Part shown: positions 28,971 to 37,459 of the stretch, piece after piece
Position numbering within the stretch: the first letter of the stretch is position 1
Layout: every line of letters begins with the position of its first letter
Translations under genes and position numbers: made by a program
Notes under the pieces: model-generated
The model's database searches: none
Told to the model about the DNA's origin: nothing
The model's input: the letters and a program-made list of their open reading frames with translations, nothing else
NCBI GenBank assembly: GCA_013298125.1
Contig: JAAFJP010000030.1
Coordinates: 17,745 to 81,744, forward strand
Origin: Cytophagales bacterium
GTDB lineage: Bacteria > Bacteroidota > Bacteroidia > Cytophagales > Spirosomataceae
Direction of reading: 5' to 3'
DNA: 64,000 bases

Positions 28971-30863
28971 CTAATACGCCCGAATCTCAACGCCCTTCAT
29001 AAAATTAACAAAGGCTGTATTCACTACTTTATTACCGCCTGGGGTTGGATAATTTCCTGTAAAATACCAATCTCCTGTATCATTTGGACAAGCCTTATTC
29101 AGGTTTTCGACGGTCTGATAAACGATGGCTAATTCTGCTTTTAGGTTCTTTGGTTTTACAATATCTGCAATTTTTTCTGAAATTTCTTCTACTGTAAATG
29201 GCTCGTAGATGGCTTTTACGTAGTTTTCTTGGGTGGCTGTTCCCATTTCGATAGCTGCCAAACAACGTCCCAAAGTGTCTTCCAAAACCTCATCCATATT
29301 GCGTTCCATCAATAATTGGTAAGCCGCACGGAATGCCACAAATTCTTTCATTCTCGACATATCAATTCCGTAACAATCGGGATAGCGAATCTGTGGGGCA
29401 GACGATACAATGACGATTTTCTTGGGTCCTAATTTATCCAAAAGGCTCACAATCGAACGCTCCAAAGTTGTTCCCCTCACAATAGAATCATCTATCAAAA
29501 CCACATTATCTACTCCCTTTTTGATTACCTCAAAAGTGGTGTCATACACGTGTGCGACCATGTCGTTACGGTCAGCATCGTTGGTGATGAAGGTGCGGAG
29601 TTTTACGTCTTTTGTGATTAATTTCTCAACCCTCGGACGAAAAGTTAGCAAATCGTCAAGGTCTTTTTCAAATAAAATTCCTTCCAAAATCGCTTTTTTA
29701 CGCTCTTTGGCGAGATAATCTTCCAAGCCCTCAATCATACCCAAAAAGGCAGTTTCGGCAGTGTTTGGAATATACGAAAATACAGTATTTTTTAAGTCGT
29801 AATCGACTTCTTGAAGCACTTGTGGAATGGCTAAACGACCTAATTGCTTGCGTTCGGCGTAAATATCTGGGTCGGATGCCCTTGAAAAATAGATGCGTTC
29901 AAAACTACAAGATTTCTTTTCGATAGGTTCGATAAATTTCTTTTCGGAATAATTCCCTTTTTTATCAACTATCAAAGCGTGTCCAGGTTTTATCTCCTTG
30001 ATTTCATCGTAGTTACAATTAAAACTGGTCTTGATAGCTTGTTTTTCGGAGGCTACCACCACCACTTCATCATCGGCATAGTAGAAGGCGGGTCTGATAC
30101 CTGCGGGGTCTCTCGCCACGAACGAAGCACCGTAACCTGTGAGTCCAGCCATCGCATATCCACCGTCAAAATCACGGCAAGAACGTTGCAGAACTCGTTG
30201 TAAATCAATGTTTTCCTCTATAATATCCGACAATTCGGGATTTTGATATTCGCTTCTGAAATATTCAAATTGACGTTGATTTTCTTCGTCCAAAAAGTGC
30301 CCGATTTTTTCCATCACCGTTACGGTATCGACTTTTTCTTTGGGATGTTGCCCCAGCGAAACCAATTTGTCGAAGAGTTCATCGACATTGGTCATGTTGA
30401 AATTTCCAGCCATTACCAGATTCCGACTTCGCCAGTTGGACTGTCTGAGCATCGGGTGGCAGTTTTCGATTTCGTTCTGTCCGTGCGTACCGTAGCGAAG
30501 ATGTCCCAACAAAACTTCACCCGAAAAAGCGATGTTCTCCTGAATCCAGTGAGCATCCTTTTGCTTGTCTTTATGCCCTTTAAAGGCTTTCTGAAATTTT
30601 TTGTGGATTTTTCTGAAAATATCAGGGACGGCATTTTGTTCGATAGAACGGTAGCGACTGATATAACGATGTCCTGCGGGAACATCGATTTTGATATTGG
30701 CAACACCCGCTCCGTCTTGCCCTCGGTTTACTTGTTTTTCCATCATCAAATACAATTTGTTCAAGCCATACAAGGGCGTATTGTATTTATTGATGTAATA
30801 CTGGTAATCCTTCCGAAGACGGATAAGTGCAATACCGCACTCGTGTTTTATAGCGTCAGACAT
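28971..30863 (-). CDS. purF: Amidophosphoribosyltransferase, long Bacteroidota form
   Basis: 630 residues. The class II glutaminase domain starts with HECGIALIRL: Cys9 would be the N-terminal nucleophile after removal of an 8-residue propeptide; NRGQDGAGV, GHLRYGTHG and FDGGYAMAG support it. The C-terminal phosphoribosyltransferase domain carries VVLIDDSIVRGTT. The protein is longer than the ~460-510-residue standard PurF, with extra segments between the domains. It makes phosphoribosylamine from PRPP and glutamine in purine synthesis. Confidence 0.88.
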   Translation of the reverse strand: MSDAIKHECGIALIRLRKDYQYYINKYNTPLYGLNKLYLMMEKQVNRGQDGAGVANIKIDVPAGHRYISRYRSIEQNAVPDIFRKIHKKFQKAFKGHKDKQKDAHWIQENIAFSGEVLLGHLRYGTHGQNEIENCHPMLRQSNWRSRNLVMAGNFNMTNVDELFDKLVSLGQHPKEKVDTVTVMEKIGHFLDEENQRQFEYFRSEYQNPELSDIIEENIDLQRVLQRSCRDFDGGYAMAGLTGYGASFVARDPAGIRPAFYYADDEVVVVASEKQAIKTSFNCNYDEIKEIKPGHALIVDKKGNYSEKKFIEPIEKKSCSFERIYFSRASDPDIYAERKQLGRLAIPQVLQEVDYDLKNTVFSYIPNTAETAFLGMIEGLEDYLAKERKKAILEGILFEKDLDDLLTFRPRVEKLITKDVKLRTFITNDADRNDMVAHVYDTTFEVIKKGVDNVVLIDDSIVRGTTLERSIVSLLDKLGPKKIVIVSSAPQIRYPDCYGIDMSRMKEFVAFRAAYQLLMERNMDEVLEDTLGRCLAAIEMGTATQENYVKAIYEPFTVEEISEKIADIVKPKNLKAELAIVYQTVENLNKACPNDTGDWYFTGNYPTPGGNKVVNTAFVNFMKGVEIRAY

Positions 30864-31015
30864 GACCTTTACTTTGTGATTTGGAATGAAATAACCTGAT
30901 ACCTACTATTAAATCTTAATTAAATGATAATAAACAATGGGTTATTTTTCTATGAACAAAATTAGGCAAAATTTGGGGATACTTCCAAATGTTTTGGGGC
31001 TTATTGTAAGATTTT

Positions 31016-31258
31016 TTACCCCCCACTCACAGGCGGAATTAAAGCGATTTCATCATTTTCTGATAAAACTAAATCCGCCTCTGCATACTCACTATTTACC
31101 GCCACCAAGAGCGATTTTATTTCCTTCAATTTAGGGAATTCAGTTTTTAATTTGCCTAAAACTGCCTGAACATCAGCCGATTGCCCTAATTCTATTTCCG
31201 TAACATTGCCCCCGACAATATCTCTGGTGATTCCGAAAAGATTGATTTTATATTTCAT
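31016..31258 (-). CDS. moaD: Molybdopterin synthase sulfur-carrier subunit (MoaD/ThiS family)
   Basis: 80 residues, beta-grasp protein with the family C-terminus PPVSGG, whose glycine becomes the thiocarboxylate. The sequence IALIPPVSGG fixes the family; assignment to MoaD and not ThiS rests on the divergent moaA neighbour and the PPVSGG ending. No moaC, moaE or moeB is in the window. Confidence 0.9.
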   Translation of the reverse strand: MKYKINLFGITRDIVGGNVTEIELGQSADVQAVLGKLKTEFPKLKEIKSLLVAVNSEYAEADLVLSENDEIALIPPVSGG

Positions 31259-31267
31259 GATATTTGA

Positions 31268-31345
31268 TGGAACACAGATTTTACGGATTGGACACGGATT
31301 GAAATAAATGTTAATCCGTGTCCAATCCGTAAAATCTGTGTTCCA
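31268..31345. repeat. Perfect inverted repeat with 33-bp arms between moaD and moaA
   Basis: Arms 31268-31300 and 31313-31345 are perfectly complementary (TGGAACACAGATTTTACGGA at the left end), loop 12 nt. It starts 10 bp from the moaD start and occupies the divergent promoter space. It may be a dispersed repeat, or a structural element between the divergent promoters. Confidence 0.9.
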
Positions 31346-31373
31346 TTATTAACGTTTCCACGATGTTATTCAC

Positions 31374-31381
31374 TAAATTTG
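31374..31381 (+). promoter_or_regulatory. Candidate Bacteroidota -7 element for moaA
   Basis: TAAATTTG matches the TAnnTTTG consensus, 25 nt upstream of the TTG start; a weak TTTC at 31355-31358 could be the -33 element, though the spacing is short. Confidence 0.4.
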
Positions 31382-31405
31382 TTCAACAAAGAAACACATT
31401 AAAAA

Positions 31406-32410
31406 TTGATTCCTCAAACACCCAACATAATTTACGATAATCATGGTCGCCCGATAACGTATTTGCGTTTGGCGGTAACAGACCGTTGCAATCTCCGTTG
31501 CTTTTATTGTATGCCCGAAGTAGGCGTGAAATATCTCCCAAAATCAAAATTACTGACTTATGAGGAAATGTTACGCACGGTCTCGGTGCTTTCTGAATTG
31601 GGTATTTCAAAGGTGAGAATCACGGGTGGCGAGCCTTTCGTACGTCACGACATGATAGATTTCATGTATCAACTATCTGAAATTGAGGGAATTAACGAAT
31701 TGAATATCACCACCAACGGAATCTTGACGGGGCAATACATCCGCCAAATGAAAGAAATGGGCGTGCGGGCAGTTAATCTGAGTTTGGATACTTTGGACAA
31801 AAAACGCTTCTTTGAAATAACCCGTCGGGATGAATTTGATATTGTCTATAAAACGCTTTTTGATTTATTGGACGCAGGTTTTGAAGTAAAAGTCAACGCC
31901 GTAGTGATGGATGGAAAAAATACCGAAGATATTTTGCCTTTGGTAGAACTCACTCGAAATCATAAGGTTTCTATTCGTTTTATTGAAGAAATGCCCTTTA
32001 ATGGAGAAGGTTCTCATTACCCAAAATTAGACTGGAATCTTCACAGAATTTTAGCCGAAATAAAATCGCAATATACTGATTTACAGAAACTTATAGATTC
32101 TCCCAATTCGACTTCCTATAATTATCAAGTCCCAGATTTTCAAGGAAATATTGGTATCATTGCAGCCTTCTCACGTACTTTCTGTGGTACTTGCAACCGC
32201 ATACGCCTAACCGCAACGGGTGATTTGAAAACTTGTTTGTATGACGACGGTGTACTGAATATCAGAGATTTACTGAGAGATGGCATATCTAACGAGCAAT
32301 TAAAAACCACCTTCCTCAGAGCATTCAATACTCGTCCGAAAGATGGTTTTGAGGCGGAAAAAAATCGTAAATCGGTCATTTCGGAGTCTATGACTACGAT
32401 TGGGGGATAA
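31406..32410 (+). CDS. moaA: GTP 3',8-cyclase
   Basis: 334 residues, radical-SAM enzyme of molybdenum cofactor synthesis. The N-terminal cluster motif CNLRCFYC (Cys28, Cys32, Cys35), TGGEPFVR, and the C-terminal cluster FCGTCNRIRL...TCLYDDG are all present, and the protein ends in GG as required for MoaA activity. The start must be non-AUG: an in-frame TAA at 31400-31402 is followed by AAA and TTG at 31406, and no in-frame ATG lies before the conserved N-terminus. Confidence 0.95.
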   Translation: MIPQTPNIIYDNHGRPITYLRLAVTDRCNLRCFYCMPEVGVKYLPKSKLLTYEEMLRTVSVLSELGISKVRITGGEPFVRHDMIDFMYQLSEIEGINELNITTNGILTGQYIRQMKEMGVRAVNLSLDTLDKKRFFEITRRDEFDIVYKTLFDLLDAGFEVKVNAVVMDGKNTEDILPLVELTRNHKVSIRFIEEMPFNGEGSHYPKLDWNLHRILAEIKSQYTDLQKLIDSPNSTSYNYQVPDFQGNIGIIAAFSRTFCGTCNRIRLTATGDLKTCLYDDGVLNIRDLLRDGISNEQLKTTFLRAFNTRPKDGFEAEKNRKSVISESMTTIGG

Positions 32411-32431
32411 ATTTAGAAAGTGATAAATCAT

Positions 32432-32483
32432 TAATTTTTTAAGTTGTTAAGTCTCTGCACTGAACTTAACAACTTAAAAATTA
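32432..32483. terminator. Hairpin between convergent moaA and DUF4097-like gene
   Basis: TAATTTTTTAAGTTGTTAAGT (32432-32452) pairs almost perfectly with 32464-32483, loop 11 nt. It lies 22 bp after the moaA stop and 17 bp before the stop of the opposite gene and could end both transcripts. Confidence 0.7.
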
Positions 32484-32499
32484 GCAACTTAATAACTTA

Positions 32500-33927
32500 T
32501 TACTTCTCCATAAACTTCACCCCTGCATAATTCGTCTTTATCGTAATTTTCGTATTTGAACCTTTGCCAATTTTGCCTTTATAGGTTTTGGTTGGTTGCC
32601 AGCCCATTTTGCGGTCATCGTCGTCGTTTTCATCTGGATTTACGGTGAAAGTTACTTTTCCTGATGGATAACGGAAATTGGCGTAAGTAGTCGTTACCTC
32701 AAAATCTGCATTACAATCACCATTCACAGGTAATTTCACGGCGGTATAATTAGAACGAATATCAAGGGTTTTCAAAGTTTTTGACATTTCAGAAAGCTGT
32801 ACACCGTCTGAATAGCTGATATTTAACTTTCCAGTTTCGTTAATTCTACCAATTTTTCCACTCGAATATTGAAAAGTTCCGTCCAGATTATTAATGTCGT
32901 CTAAGGTTACAGAACCGTAATTATTCTTCAATTTGAGGTTATCCGCCTTGTCGATATTGAGTTTTGAATACGAAATCTGTAAATCTCCCTCGTCCATTTG
33001 CTTGATATTTCCCGTACCATATTGTACGAAAATATCCTTGTCAATGCCTTTCAAGCGGTCAGAAGTAAAACTTCCGTAATTGGATGTTACACGTAAAGGT
33101 GCATCAAATTGTGGAATGATAGTTTTGCCGTATTTGTTCGATACCGTGAGAGCATTCGTACGAGGCATATGGATGTTATAATTCACCTCAACACCCTTTT
33201 TGGTCTTTGGGCAATTACAACTTTCATCGTCTTTCTTACCGTTCCAGCTCCAATTATTTCCCCAATTCCAATTGTTATTGTCAGAATCTATAAAAGTTTT
33301 AAACGAGATTTTATCCCCCTCCCTTTTATCCGTAATCTCCACATTATCAAGGAGTTCCTGAGCTTTTGCTTCTGATGAACCATAACCCGTAATGGTAATA
33401 TCCACCTTGATTTCGTTTTTGTCCCAAAGCTCCACCTTCACGTCACCGTGTTGATTGTTGATGGATAATTTATCTTTTGAATCCACCGAAAAAGTCTTGG
33501 TGATGTTCTTTTTCTTTTCGATTGGATTGTCTTCGGTTGAAGCATCATCTTGCCAATCTCTTCTATTTGAATGGTTTGAACGATTCCTGTAAACCTCTAC
33601 TTTTGCCAAAGCATCGGTTGAACTCTTACCTAAATAGTCATGAGTTACTTCTTCCCATGAACCATCTGATTGTTTTTTATAAACTTTTCGTTCTTGGGTA
33701 TTCGTCCGTTCGTCTTTGTCTCCTAAAATGATTTTTAGTTGTGGTTTTTCAGAATCTGCTTTTGAAAATTCTTTTAAAAGTCTATTCGATTCTGCTTGAT
33801 TCTTCAAAAGCTGGTTGTTTTCTTTAAAATTACTTTCTTCCGAAGATTTGTTCTTCAAACTATCCTGCGACCAAGCATTTGATACACATAAAATGCTGAT
33901 AATTAATATGTTGTATATTTTTTTCAT
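32500..33927 (-). CDS. Secreted DUF4097-like (putative adhesin) protein of the sigma/anti-sigma operon
   Basis: 475 residues with a signal peptide (KKIYNILIISILCVSNAWS). The first ~160 residues are low-complexity, charged and coiled-coil-like; the rest is a beta-solenoid-type series of short repeats (INNQHGDVKVELWDKNEIKV, VSNKYGKTIIPQFDAPLRV, LKNNYGSVTLDDI, YSSGKIGRINETGKLNISYS) typical of the DUF4097/DUF2807 families. It is the last gene of the operon with the sigma factor (34655) and its anti-sigma factor (33955). Confidence 0.8.
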   Translation of the reverse strand: MKKIYNILIISILCVSNAWSQDSLKNKSSEESNFKENNQLLKNQAESNRLLKEFSKADSEKPQLKIILGDKDERTNTQERKVYKKQSDGSWEEVTHDYLGKSSTDALAKVEVYRNRSNHSNRRDWQDDASTEDNPIEKKKNITKTFSVDSKDKLSINNQHGDVKVELWDKNEIKVDITITGYGSSEAKAQELLDNVEITDKREGDKISFKTFIDSDNNNWNWGNNWSWNGKKDDESCNCPKTKKGVEVNYNIHMPRTNALTVSNKYGKTIIPQFDAPLRVTSNYGSFTSDRLKGIDKDIFVQYGTGNIKQMDEGDLQISYSKLNIDKADNLKLKNNYGSVTLDDINNLDGTFQYSSGKIGRINETGKLNISYSDGVQLSEMSKTLKTLDIRSNYTAVKLPVNGDCNADFEVTTTYANFRYPSGKVTFTVNPDENDDDDRKMGWQPTKTYKGKIGKGSNTKITIKTNYAGVKFMEK

Positions 33928-33954
33928 GATTTTCTTTCGTTAATATGAATGAGT

Positions 33955-34536
33955 TTACACACTCTTCATCGGATTCTTTTTGTACTCTTTTACTTTCTCA
34001 ATAATCTTTAATTGACGGTCTAAAATATCTAATTGTACTTGTAAATTCTGAATCATTGCCTTTACTAAATCTTCCTGATTGGGCGTTTGTGAGAGTTCAG
34101 TTTGAAGGTTTTGGTAATCCTGATTCAGCTTTTCGATTTCAGTCGCAAACTCTTTGTACATCACGGGGTCATGTGCTTCAATTTGCTTGATTTCTTCACG
34201 CTTACTCTCAATCAGACTTGTGTATTGAACCATTTTATCGCCATATTGTGGGGCAACCTCAGCAACAATTTGTTCAGTCGAATCTGATTTATTATTTAGG
34301 TAAAATACTGATAGATAACCCATTACCAATAATACACTCGCCGCAATCGCCCATGATTTAAACCTTGAAATAGACGATTTCTTGAATTTAAAAACCACTT
34401 CGTCAGGTTCAATTTCTTTTCCCAGCGACTTGTCGATTTTATCCCAAAGCCCCGCTGGAACTTCGTGCATATCGAAATCCTGATGGTGATTTTGGATAAA
34501 TTGTTCCAATCCTTTCTTATGTTCTTGATTTTTCAT
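33955..34536 (-). CDS. Membrane-anchored anti-sigma factor-like protein
   Basis: 193 residues. A short cytoplasmic N-terminus (HEVPAGLWDKIDKSL) precedes one membrane helix (WAIAASVLLVMGYLSVFYL, about residues 77-95) and an extracytoplasmic coiled-coil region (YTSLIESKREEIKQIEAHD onward). The architecture and its place directly after an ECF sigma gene support an anti-sigma role; this is inference. Confidence 0.75.
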   Translation of the reverse strand: MKNQEHKKGLEQFIQNHHQDFDMHEVPAGLWDKIDKSLGKEIEPDEVVFKFKKSSISRFKSWAIAASVLLVMGYLSVFYLNNKSDSTEQIVAEVAPQYGDKMVQYTSLIESKREEIKQIEAHDPVMYKEFATEIEKLNQDYQNLQTELSQTPNQEDLVKAMIQNLQVQLDILDRQLKIIEKVKEYKKNPMKSV

Positions 34537-34547
34537 TTTCTTGTATT

Positions 34548-34656
34548 ACTGTTATACTGTAGCTCGAAATGGCATTTCGAGAAGCCGAGTCCAATTATTC
34601 GTCCATTCTCGAAGTACCACCGAGCGTCGGTCGCTTCGAGCTACAGTAACAGTATT
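34548..34656. repeat. Inverted repeat, ACTGTAGCTCG family, copy 2
   Basis: Same family as 28071-28136: ACTGTAGCTCGAAATGGC.. at 34556 and ..TCGAGCTACAGTAAC at 34636 with an internal insertion of about 17 nt (GAGCGTCGGTCGCTTC). It sits between the sigma-factor stop (34655) and the anti-sigma start (34536), i.e. inside the operon. Confidence 0.85.
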
Positions 34657-35239
34657 AATTACTCTTTAAAATTTCTAACAATCGTTTCTTTGCCCGTATG
34701 TATTGTGTACGAGAAGTAGATTCGGCAATGCCCAAAACCTCAGCGATTTCTTCATGGTCATAACCTTCGAGCAAATACAAACATATCACCGTTCTGAAAC
34801 CATCGGGGAGTTGCTGAATGGCATAATGTACTCGCTGAACGTCATAATCAATGCTTTCTTCGTCATAAGATTCATCATCTTGGACATCAAAACCATCCTC
34901 AATATCAACCAATTGTACCTTTCGATTGCGTAATTGATTCAAAGCACGATTGACCACAATTTGTTTCAACCAAGCCCCAAACGTACTGGTTTGTCGGAAG
35001 TCGTGAATTTTCTGAAAAGCATCCAAGAAAGCGTCTTGCAAAACGTCCTCGGCTTCTCCCACATGGTTCACAATCCTGACCGCAACATTATACATAGACT
35101 TTGCATAAAGCCTATAAATCTCATATTGAGCCTTGCGTTCGCCCCGACGGCAAGCCTCAACGAGTGGGAGATGTTTGTCTATGTATAGCGTTTGTTCCAG
35201 AGGTAATGGGTTTTTCTTATTATAATTTTCAATGTGCAA
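34655..35239 (-). CDS. ECF-type RNA polymerase sigma factor
   Basis: 194 residues. Sigma region 2 (AQYEIYRLYAKSMYNVAVRIVNHVGEAEDVLQDAF) and region 4 (DGFRTVICLYLLEGYDHEEIAEVLGIAESTSRTQYIRAKKRLL) are evident, with no further domain, as in ECF factors. The following gene encodes its probable anti-sigma factor, and the third gene a secreted DUF4097-like protein, giving a three-gene envelope-stress module. Confidence 0.9.
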   Translation of the reverse strand: MHIENYNKKNPLPLEQTLYIDKHLPLVEACRRGERKAQYEIYRLYAKSMYNVAVRIVNHVGEAEDVLQDAFLDAFQKIHDFRQTSTFGAWLKQIVVNRALNQLRNRKVQLVDIEDGFDVQDDESYDEESIDYDVQRVHYAIQQLPDGFRTVICLYLLEGYDHEEIAEVLGIAESTSRTQYIRAKKRLLEILKSN

Positions 35240-35329
35240 TGTTCAATTTCCAATGTTCAAGTGGATTTAACACATTGATAATTAATTACTTGAACATTGA
35301 GCATTGAACATTGTGAATTGAAAATTATA
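35221..35329. repeat. Imperfect inverted repeat upstream of the sigma gene
   Basis: Arms of 42 bp (35221-35262 and 35288-35329), about 85 percent complementary, A/T-rich with repeated AATGTTCAAG words, loop 25 nt. The left arm overlaps the first codons of the sigma ORF as called here (35239), which suggests that the true start is downstream (35119 or 35191) or that the repeat lies in the leader. Confidence 0.75.
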
Positions 35330-35453
35330 AACTTTCGCAATCACAACCTAATGACACACAACAATTTCTAAATGTTGCAAAGATTAAAGAAAACTTGAAA
35401 TAATTTTGTTATTACGACACTTGTCAATATATTTACGACAAATTACAAAGAAA

Positions 35454-35876
35454 ATGAAAAAGGTAAATCCAAAACAAGAAGATATATTTTTGATGCTTGG
35501 TCAAGGGCAAGATTGGCAGATTATTCAATTGTCTCGGGAAGGTATTTCAAAAGGGCTTTTATTTCAATTAGGCAGTCGTATTAACTTCACAGAAAAGGAG
35601 TTAGCAACCGTTTTAGACCTTTCGGAAAGGACTTTGCAACGCTATACTGACGATACAAAATTGAGCAAAGTCGCTTCTGAAAAAACGATTGAATTAGCGA
35701 ATTTATATCGTCATGGAGAAGACGTTTTTGAGTCAATAGATAAATTTAATATTTGGATGAAAACACCTCATGCTATGTTTCAAAAACAACGCCCGATTGA
35801 TATTTTAGATACCCACAGAGGCTTTCAGATGATTCATGACGAACTCGGAAGGATAGAGCATGGTGTTTACATTTAG
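35454..35876 (+). CDS. Xre/MbcA/ParS-type antitoxin
   Basis: 140 residues from MKKVNPKQ. A helix-turn-helix-like N-terminal half (FTEKELATVLDLSERTLQRY) is followed by the toxin-binding C-terminal domain (ANLYRHGEDVFESIDKFNIWMKTPHAMF) of the DUF2384 family, which usually neutralises RES toxins. The RES gene follows after 47 bp. The ORF extends 16 codons upstream to a TTG/GTG-like codon at 35406, but the conserved part begins here. Confidence 0.9.
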   Translation: MKKVNPKQEDIFLMLGQGQDWQIIQLSREGISKGLLFQLGSRINFTEKELATVLDLSERTLQRYTDDTKLSKVASEKTIELANLYRHGEDVFESIDKFNIWMKTPHAMFQKQRPIDILDTHRGFQMIHDELGRIEHGVYI

Positions 35877-35923
35877 AATGTATCTATTTGATTATCAATT
35901 GTTTGTAATATTAAATTCTTAAA

Positions 35924-36379
35924 ATGAAAGTTTATCGACTAACCCCTAAAAAATATTCAACAGACTTATCAGGGATAGGAGCAAAATTATACGGAGGACG
36001 TTGGAATAGAGTGGGTGTGCCTTTGCTTTACACGAGTGACCATTTGTCATTAGCTGTTTTAGAGAACATTGTCCATATCCAAAATCCAGCCATTTTACCT
36101 ACTTATCATGCTCTAACCATCGAAATTCCAGATTCATTTCAGGAATATTCTACCAATGATTTTCCAGAGAACTGGCTCAATCAAGATGCTTTTGAATCTT
36201 TAAGAAAATTGACGGACGATTTTGTAGAATCAGGTAAATTTTTAGCCATGAAAGTTCCGTCGGCAATTATTGATGTTGAGTATAATTTTTTAATAAATCC
36301 ACAACATTCTTTGTTCAAAGAAGTTAAAATAATCAATCAACAAGAATTTTCATTTGACCAACGTTTGTTTACCCGATGA
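35924..36379 (+). CDS. RES-domain NAD+ phosphorylase toxin
   Basis: 151 residues. RES hallmarks are YRL..YSTDLSGIGAKLYGGRWN (Arg5, Arg26), LLYTSDHLSLAVLENIVH (Tyr36, Glu47) and VPSAIIDVEYNFLINPQH. The family degrades NAD+ by phosphorolysis and is held by a Xre-like antitoxin, the upstream gene. The stop overlaps the next gene by four bases (ATGA), a coupling with a cupin gene that is not usual in xre-res operons. Confidence 0.92.
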   Translation: MKVYRLTPKKYSTDLSGIGAKLYGGRWNRVGVPLLYTSDHLSLAVLENIVHIQNPAILPTYHALTIEIPDSFQEYSTNDFPENWLNQDAFESLRKLTDDFVESGKFLAMKVPSAIIDVEYNFLINPQHSLFKEVKIINQQEFSFDQRLFTR

Positions 36380-36876
36380 AACCTCCCAAATTCTGGATAG
36401 AACACTATCAAATGCAAACTCACCCCGAAGGCGGATATTTTGCAGAAACTTATCGTTCCTCAGAAAAAATCCCTCAAAATGCCCTTCCAAGCCGTTTTTC
36501 GGGCGAGCGGAGTCTTTCCACAGGCATTTATTTTCTCCTCGAAAGCCATCATATTTCAGCTTTTCACAGAATCCAATCTGATGAAATGTGGCATTTTTAT
36601 GCGGGCTGTCCTTTGGATGTTTTTATGATTGATAAAACAGGAAATTTAGACGTTTTTCGTTTGGGAAATAATCCAGAAAATGGAGAGATTTTTCAGGCTG
36701 TTGTACCCGCTGGCGTGTGGTTTGGCTCAAAACCTGCTGTGTTGAATAGCTATTCTTTGGTGGGTTGTACGGTGTCCCCAGGCTTTGATTTTGAGGATTT
36801 TGAAATGAAAAGTCGTTCTGAGTTATTGGAGATTTTTCCTCAGCATCAAGAAGTAATTGAAATGCTAACATATTAG
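36376..36876 (+). CDS. DUF985-type cupin protein
   Basis: 166 residues. Cupin_5 motifs: THPEGGYFAETYRS, STGIYFLLES, AFHRIQSDEMWHFYAGCPLDV and VVPAGVWFGSK, with GCTVSPGFDFEDFEM near the end. Small cupin of unknown substrate. It is translationally coupled to the RES toxin gene by a 4-bp overlap and may be a third component or a passenger. Confidence 0.9.
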   Translation: MKPPKFWIEHYQMQTHPEGGYFAETYRSSEKIPQNALPSRFSGERSLSTGIYFLLESHHISAFHRIQSDEMWHFYAGCPLDVFMIDKTGNLDVFRLGNNPENGEIFQAVVPAGVWFGSKPAVLNSYSLVGCTVSPGFDFEDFEMKSRSELLEIFPQHQEVIEMLTY

Positions 36877-36904
36877 TTTGAGAATGGTTGCTACGATTTT
36901 ATCG

Positions 36905-36952
36905 GTGAGACTTGACAACTTTAAGAAAAAGTTGTCAAATCTGAGGACTCAC
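36905..36952. terminator. Palindrome between cupin and DinB-like genes
   Basis: TTGACAACTTT (36912-36922) pairs with AAAGTTGTCAA (36928-36938); outer GTGAG (36905-36909) pairs with CTCAC (36948-36952). Located between convergent genes and likely serves both; it also resembles a dispersed repeat. Confidence 0.6.
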
Positions 36953-36969
36953 AGTTTCTATACAAAAGC

Positions 36970-37452
36970 CTACCCTTTATTTCTCACCAAAATATTCTTC
37001 AAATAAGACATTTCGCCTAAATGGAAACTCTCGTGCATGAAAAATACCCATACTTGCGAGCCTACCGTTGTACCAAAAGGTAATTTAATATGACTCTCAG
37101 AATCCCATTGCTCTTGGGTAAGATTTACTAATAATTCATTAATTCTTTCTCCTCTTTTTTGTAAGGCTTCAACGGCTTCTTCTTTCGATGAAAACATATC
37201 ATTGGCTTGCAAGGGCGTACCAGGAGCAAAGATAATTCGCTCATTTCCAAGGGATTCTAACTTCTCAGAGGGGTTTAATATTTTGATGATGGTATTACGA
37301 ATAAATGCCAAATGCCCGACTTCCCACGCAAAGTGATTCACTTTATCGTAAGGACGAAAAAAGATTTCATCGCCCGAAAAATTCTCAGCCATTTTGGCTA
37401 CTCTTTTACTACTACTTGCAAACCCTTGTTGCATAAGTGGAATGATGTTCAT
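36970..37452 (-). CDS. DinB family protein (first)
   Basis: 160 residues from MNIIPLMQQ at 37452. DinB four-helix bundle with HFAWEVGHLAFIRNTI and WVFFMHESFHLGEMSYL, supplying the three histidines of the metal site. The longer reading from 37530 would overlap the upstream gene by 70 bp and adds no family sequence. Adjacent to a second DinB-like gene on the same strand. Confidence 0.85.
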   Translation of the reverse strand: MNIIPLMQQGFASSSKRVAKMAENFSGDEIFFRPYDKVNHFAWEVGHLAFIRNTIIKILNPSEKLESLGNERIIFAPGTPLQANDMFSSKEEAVEALQKRGERINELLVNLTQEQWDSESHIKLPFGTTVGSQVWVFFMHESFHLGEMSYLKNILVRNKG

Positions 37453-37459
37453 ACGAATA

